Part shown: piece by piece, positions 4,000-5,692 of the stretch | How the letters are laid out: every line of letters begins with the position of its first letter | Numbering within the stretch: position 1 is the first letter of the stretch | Assembly: GCA_018067325.1 (NCBI GenBank) | Contig: JAGPUU010000018.1 | Location: 1-5,692 of the forward strand | Direction of reading: 5' to 3' | From: Amphritea sp. | GTDB lineage: Bacteria; Pseudomonadota; Gammaproteobacteria; Pseudomonadales; Balneatricaceae | DNA: 5,692 nucleotides | Program-made: the position numbers and the translations under genes | Notes under the pieces: model-generated | What the model saw: only the letters and a program-made list of their open reading frames with translations | Told to the model about the DNA's origin: nothing | Database searches by the model: none

Positions 4000-5692
4000 A
4001 TGAACGCTGATTTAATACTGAAAAGCACCAGCGGTTCAGAAAGTACACGAGATATTAATCTTACTACGTCTACTGATATCTCAATGGAAGAGCTTCAAGC
4101 ACTGACGCTTCCATTTACCCGAGACGATATCACTACTATCGAATTTAATGGCTCTGAAGTCACCCTCAATCTGTCTGAGGGTGAGCTTGTTGTGAGTGAT
4201 TTTATGGATCAGTTTGGCAATATTAAAGAGATTTATACAGTCAATGGACAGTTGTTATTTAAGGATGTCGGAGACCTGATTGGCCAGTTGGGTGCGCCTG
4301 CCGCGGGTAATGTAGCGGCGGAAGGAAGCTCTTCGGTGTTCAATTTTGTTGATGAACTAAATCCTTTTCTTGATAGCGGAGCTCTGGGTTACCGGGATCT
4401 GCGTGCTGGTTTAAAAAATCCTAATATCAGTATTACTGACCTTAATGGTGATTCCGATAACCCCTTTGTAGTCGTTGTACCAGAAGCTTTACCGGATACG
4501 CTGATATTCGATGAAGGTGCTTTTGGTGAAGAACAAGGTCTGCCAAGTGGTAACGTACTGGCGAATGATTCCGGTGTGCAGGGTGCAATACTGACGGTTA
4601 TCGAAGTGAATGGCCAGCCACTGGTTGATGGCACTATTATCATTACACTGCTTTCTGGAGCTACGGTTCAGGTAAATGAAGATGGCAGTTATCAGGTTCT
4701 TAATCCTGAAATCTATGAAGGGCTGGGTTTAGGGGTTGATGAAGAGGCAACAGATACTTTTATCTATACCGTCTCTGACGGAGAGCAAACTGATAGCTCA
4801 ACCGTGACAATTACGGTGAATGGGGTGAATGATCTTCCTTCTGTAGCCAGTACATCAATTAGCGTAGCGGAAGAGAGTACCGATACGAGTCTTGGATTGA
4901 CGGCCCCAACCGATGTGGATGGTGACGAGTTAACCATTACCGTGACCGGCTTGCCTAGTGTGGGTACAGTGACCCTGGCAAATGGTGATGCGGTCAGTGT
5001 TGATGACATCCTCACGGCGGCACAGCTGGAAGGTCTGCAGTATGATGCGCCGACGGACTATGACGACACTACCGAAGTGGGTGAGTTTACCTACAGTGTG
5101 TTTGATGGCACCGCGACCGTCAGCGGTAGCGTGGATATAGGTGTCACTGAAGTAAACGATGCGCCGCTGGCGGATGATAAGGCACTGGATACCGCAGAAG
5201 ATACCGCAGTGAGTGTGGTACTGAGCGGTAGCGATGTGGATGGCACTGTCACTCACTTTAATGTGGCGACGCTGCCCACCGATGGCACCTTGTACACCAC
5301 CTATATCGGGTCGGAAGATCCGGGTAATGTTGCCTACGTTGCCGGGGCTGATATTGCAGCGACCAACGGTGAAGCCACGCTGGTGTTCGTACCGGCTGAG
5401 GATTTCAACAGCGAAACACCGGTGAGTATCAACTATACCGCGACGGATGATGACGCTCAGGCGTCAGCCAGTGCAACGGTGTCGGTTACCGTGACGGATG
5501 TGAACGATGCGCCGCTGGCGGATGATAAGGCACTGGAAACCGCAGAAGATACCGCAGTGAATGTGGTACTGAGCGGTAGCGATGTGGATGGCACCGTGAC
5601 TCACTTTAATGTGGCGACGCTGCCCACCGATGGCACCTTGTACACCACCTATGTTGGACCGGAAGATCCGGGCAATGTTGCCTACGTTGCCG
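4000..5692 (+). CDS. Giant repeat adhesin of the LapA/BapA type, secreted by type I system (5' part)
   Basis: The frame opens at ATG 4000, just after an in-frame TGA (3994-3996) and the G-rich Shine-Dalgarno 3988-3993, and stays open to the right edge: 564 codons, continuing. There is no Sec signal, as expected for type I export. Residues 1-95 form a small module; residues 43-92 (ITTIEFNGSEVTL, SDFMD, YTVNGQLLFKD) recall the BapA prefix-like domain. GAPAAG (98-103) matches the di-alanine site cut by LapG proteases, at nearly the same distance from the N-terminus as in Pseudomonas LapA. After a linker, residues about 186-278 form a VCBS-like domain (VLANDSG to TVTITVNGVND), 279-387 a divergent cadherin-like module, and from 388 on come 116-residue repeats with EDTA, GSDVDG and TATDDDAQ motifs, probably calcium-binding. 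The protein would sit on the cell surface and promote attachment and biofilm. The C-terminal RTX secretion signal is outside the window. GC rises from about 42% at the start to about 58% in the repeats. Confidence 0.88.
   Translation, partial: MNADLILKSTSGSESTRDINLTTSTDISMEELQALTLPFTRDDITTIEFNGSEVTLNLSEGELVVSDFMDQFGNIKEIYTVNGQLLFKDVGDLIGQLGAPAAGNVAAEGSSSVFNFVDELNPFLDSGALGYRDLRAGLKNPNISITDLNGDSDNPFVVVVPEALPDTLIFDEGAFGEEQGLPSGNVLANDSGVQGAILTVIEVNGQPLVDGTIIITLLSGATVQVNEDGSYQVLNPEIYEGLGLGVDEEATDTFIYTVSDGEQTDSSTVTITVNGVNDLPSVASTSISVAEESTDTSLGLTAPTDVDGDELTITVTGLPSVGTVTLANGDAVSVDDILTAAQLEGLQYDAPTDYDDTTEVGEFTYSVFDGTATVSGSVDIGVTEVNDAPLADDKALDTAEDTAVSVVLSGSDVDGTVTHFNVATLPTDGTLYTTYIGSEDPGNVAYVAGADIAATNGEATLVFVPAEDFNSETPVSINYTATDDDAQASASATVSVTVTDVNDAPLADDKALETAEDTAVNVVLSGSDVDGTVTHFNVATLPTDGTLYTTYVGPEDPGNVAYVA
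4297..4308 (+). other. Codons of the predicted LapG-type cleavage site Pro-Ala-Ala-Gly
   Basis: Residues 100-103 of the adhesin read PAAG. LapG-family cysteine proteases cut between the two alanines of a [T/A/P]-A-A-G-like motif roughly 100 residues into LapA-type adhesins. A second di-alanine (VAAE, 105-108) lies close by and could be an alternative. The match in motif and position is seen; cleavage is inferred. Confidence 0.6.
5161..5692 (+). repeat. Tandem 348-bp (116-residue) cadherin-like repeats, second copy cut by the window edge
   Basis: Copy 1 spans 5161-5508 and copy 2 begins at 5509 and is visible for 184 bp. Over that overlap I count nine substitutions and no gaps (about 95% identity), with four amino-acid changes (D to E, S to N, I to V, S to P). 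Each unit starts APLADDKAL after the linker VNDAP-type boundary and contains EDTAV, GSDVDGTVTHF and LPTDGTLYTTY. The near-identity points to recent duplication or gene conversion, and more copies probably follow. Confidence 0.93.

Noticed and set aside
4389..5256. Reverse-strand open frames of 83-108 residues inside the adhesin gene
   Set aside because: They are antisense shadows of the adhesin reading frame; the forward frame has domain structure and repeats conserved at protein level.
5161..5692. The direct repeats as an insertion sequence or CRISPR array
   Set aside because: The repeat is in frame, 348 bp long and encodes a cadherin-like domain with no spacers, transposase or terminal inverted repeats.

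Overview
The window looks like part of a Gram-negative, probably aquatic gammaproteobacterial chromosome. The pointers are an uroporphyrinogen-III methyltransferase end, an HDOD-domain regulator, a lipobox lipoprotein, a TolC-family outer-membrane channel and the start of a giant type I-secreted adhesin. Base composition is moderate. The genus cannot be fixed from the sequence alone.

Layout: positions 1-267 hold the 3' end of a cobA/cysG-type SUMT gene (siroheme/cobalamin precursor synthesis). After a short gap, an HDOD signalling protein runs forward from 414 to 1322 and converges with a small reverse-strand lipoprotein of unknown function (1346-1774). A 397-bp intergenic region, holding palindromes and a candidate promoter, leads into a forward TolC/LapE-like outer-membrane channel gene (2172-3464) that ends at a strong intrinsic terminator (3500-3539). 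A 460-bp AT-rich, repeat-containing leader follows. A long open frame then starts at 4000 and runs off the right edge (at least 564 codons). It has no Sec signal, a short N-terminal module, a Pro-Ala-Ala-Gly site near residue 101, a VCBS-like domain and near-identical 116-residue cadherin-like tandem repeats.

Working model (inference): the TolC-like protein is the outer-membrane part of the type I secretion system that exports the adhesin. The adhesin's N-terminal module keeps it plugged in that channel until a LapG-type periplasmic protease cuts at the di-alanine site, as in the c-di-GMP-controlled LapA/LapD/LapG system. The inner-membrane ABC transporter, membrane-fusion protein, LapD and LapG are not in the window. 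The terminator between channel and adhesin, and the long structured leader, suggest the adhesin has its own transcriptional and possibly translational control. The most interesting parts are the unusual retention module, the leader RNA in which a C-run can pair either with an upstream arm or with the Shine-Dalgarno, and the recent repeat amplification with a sharp rise in GC.
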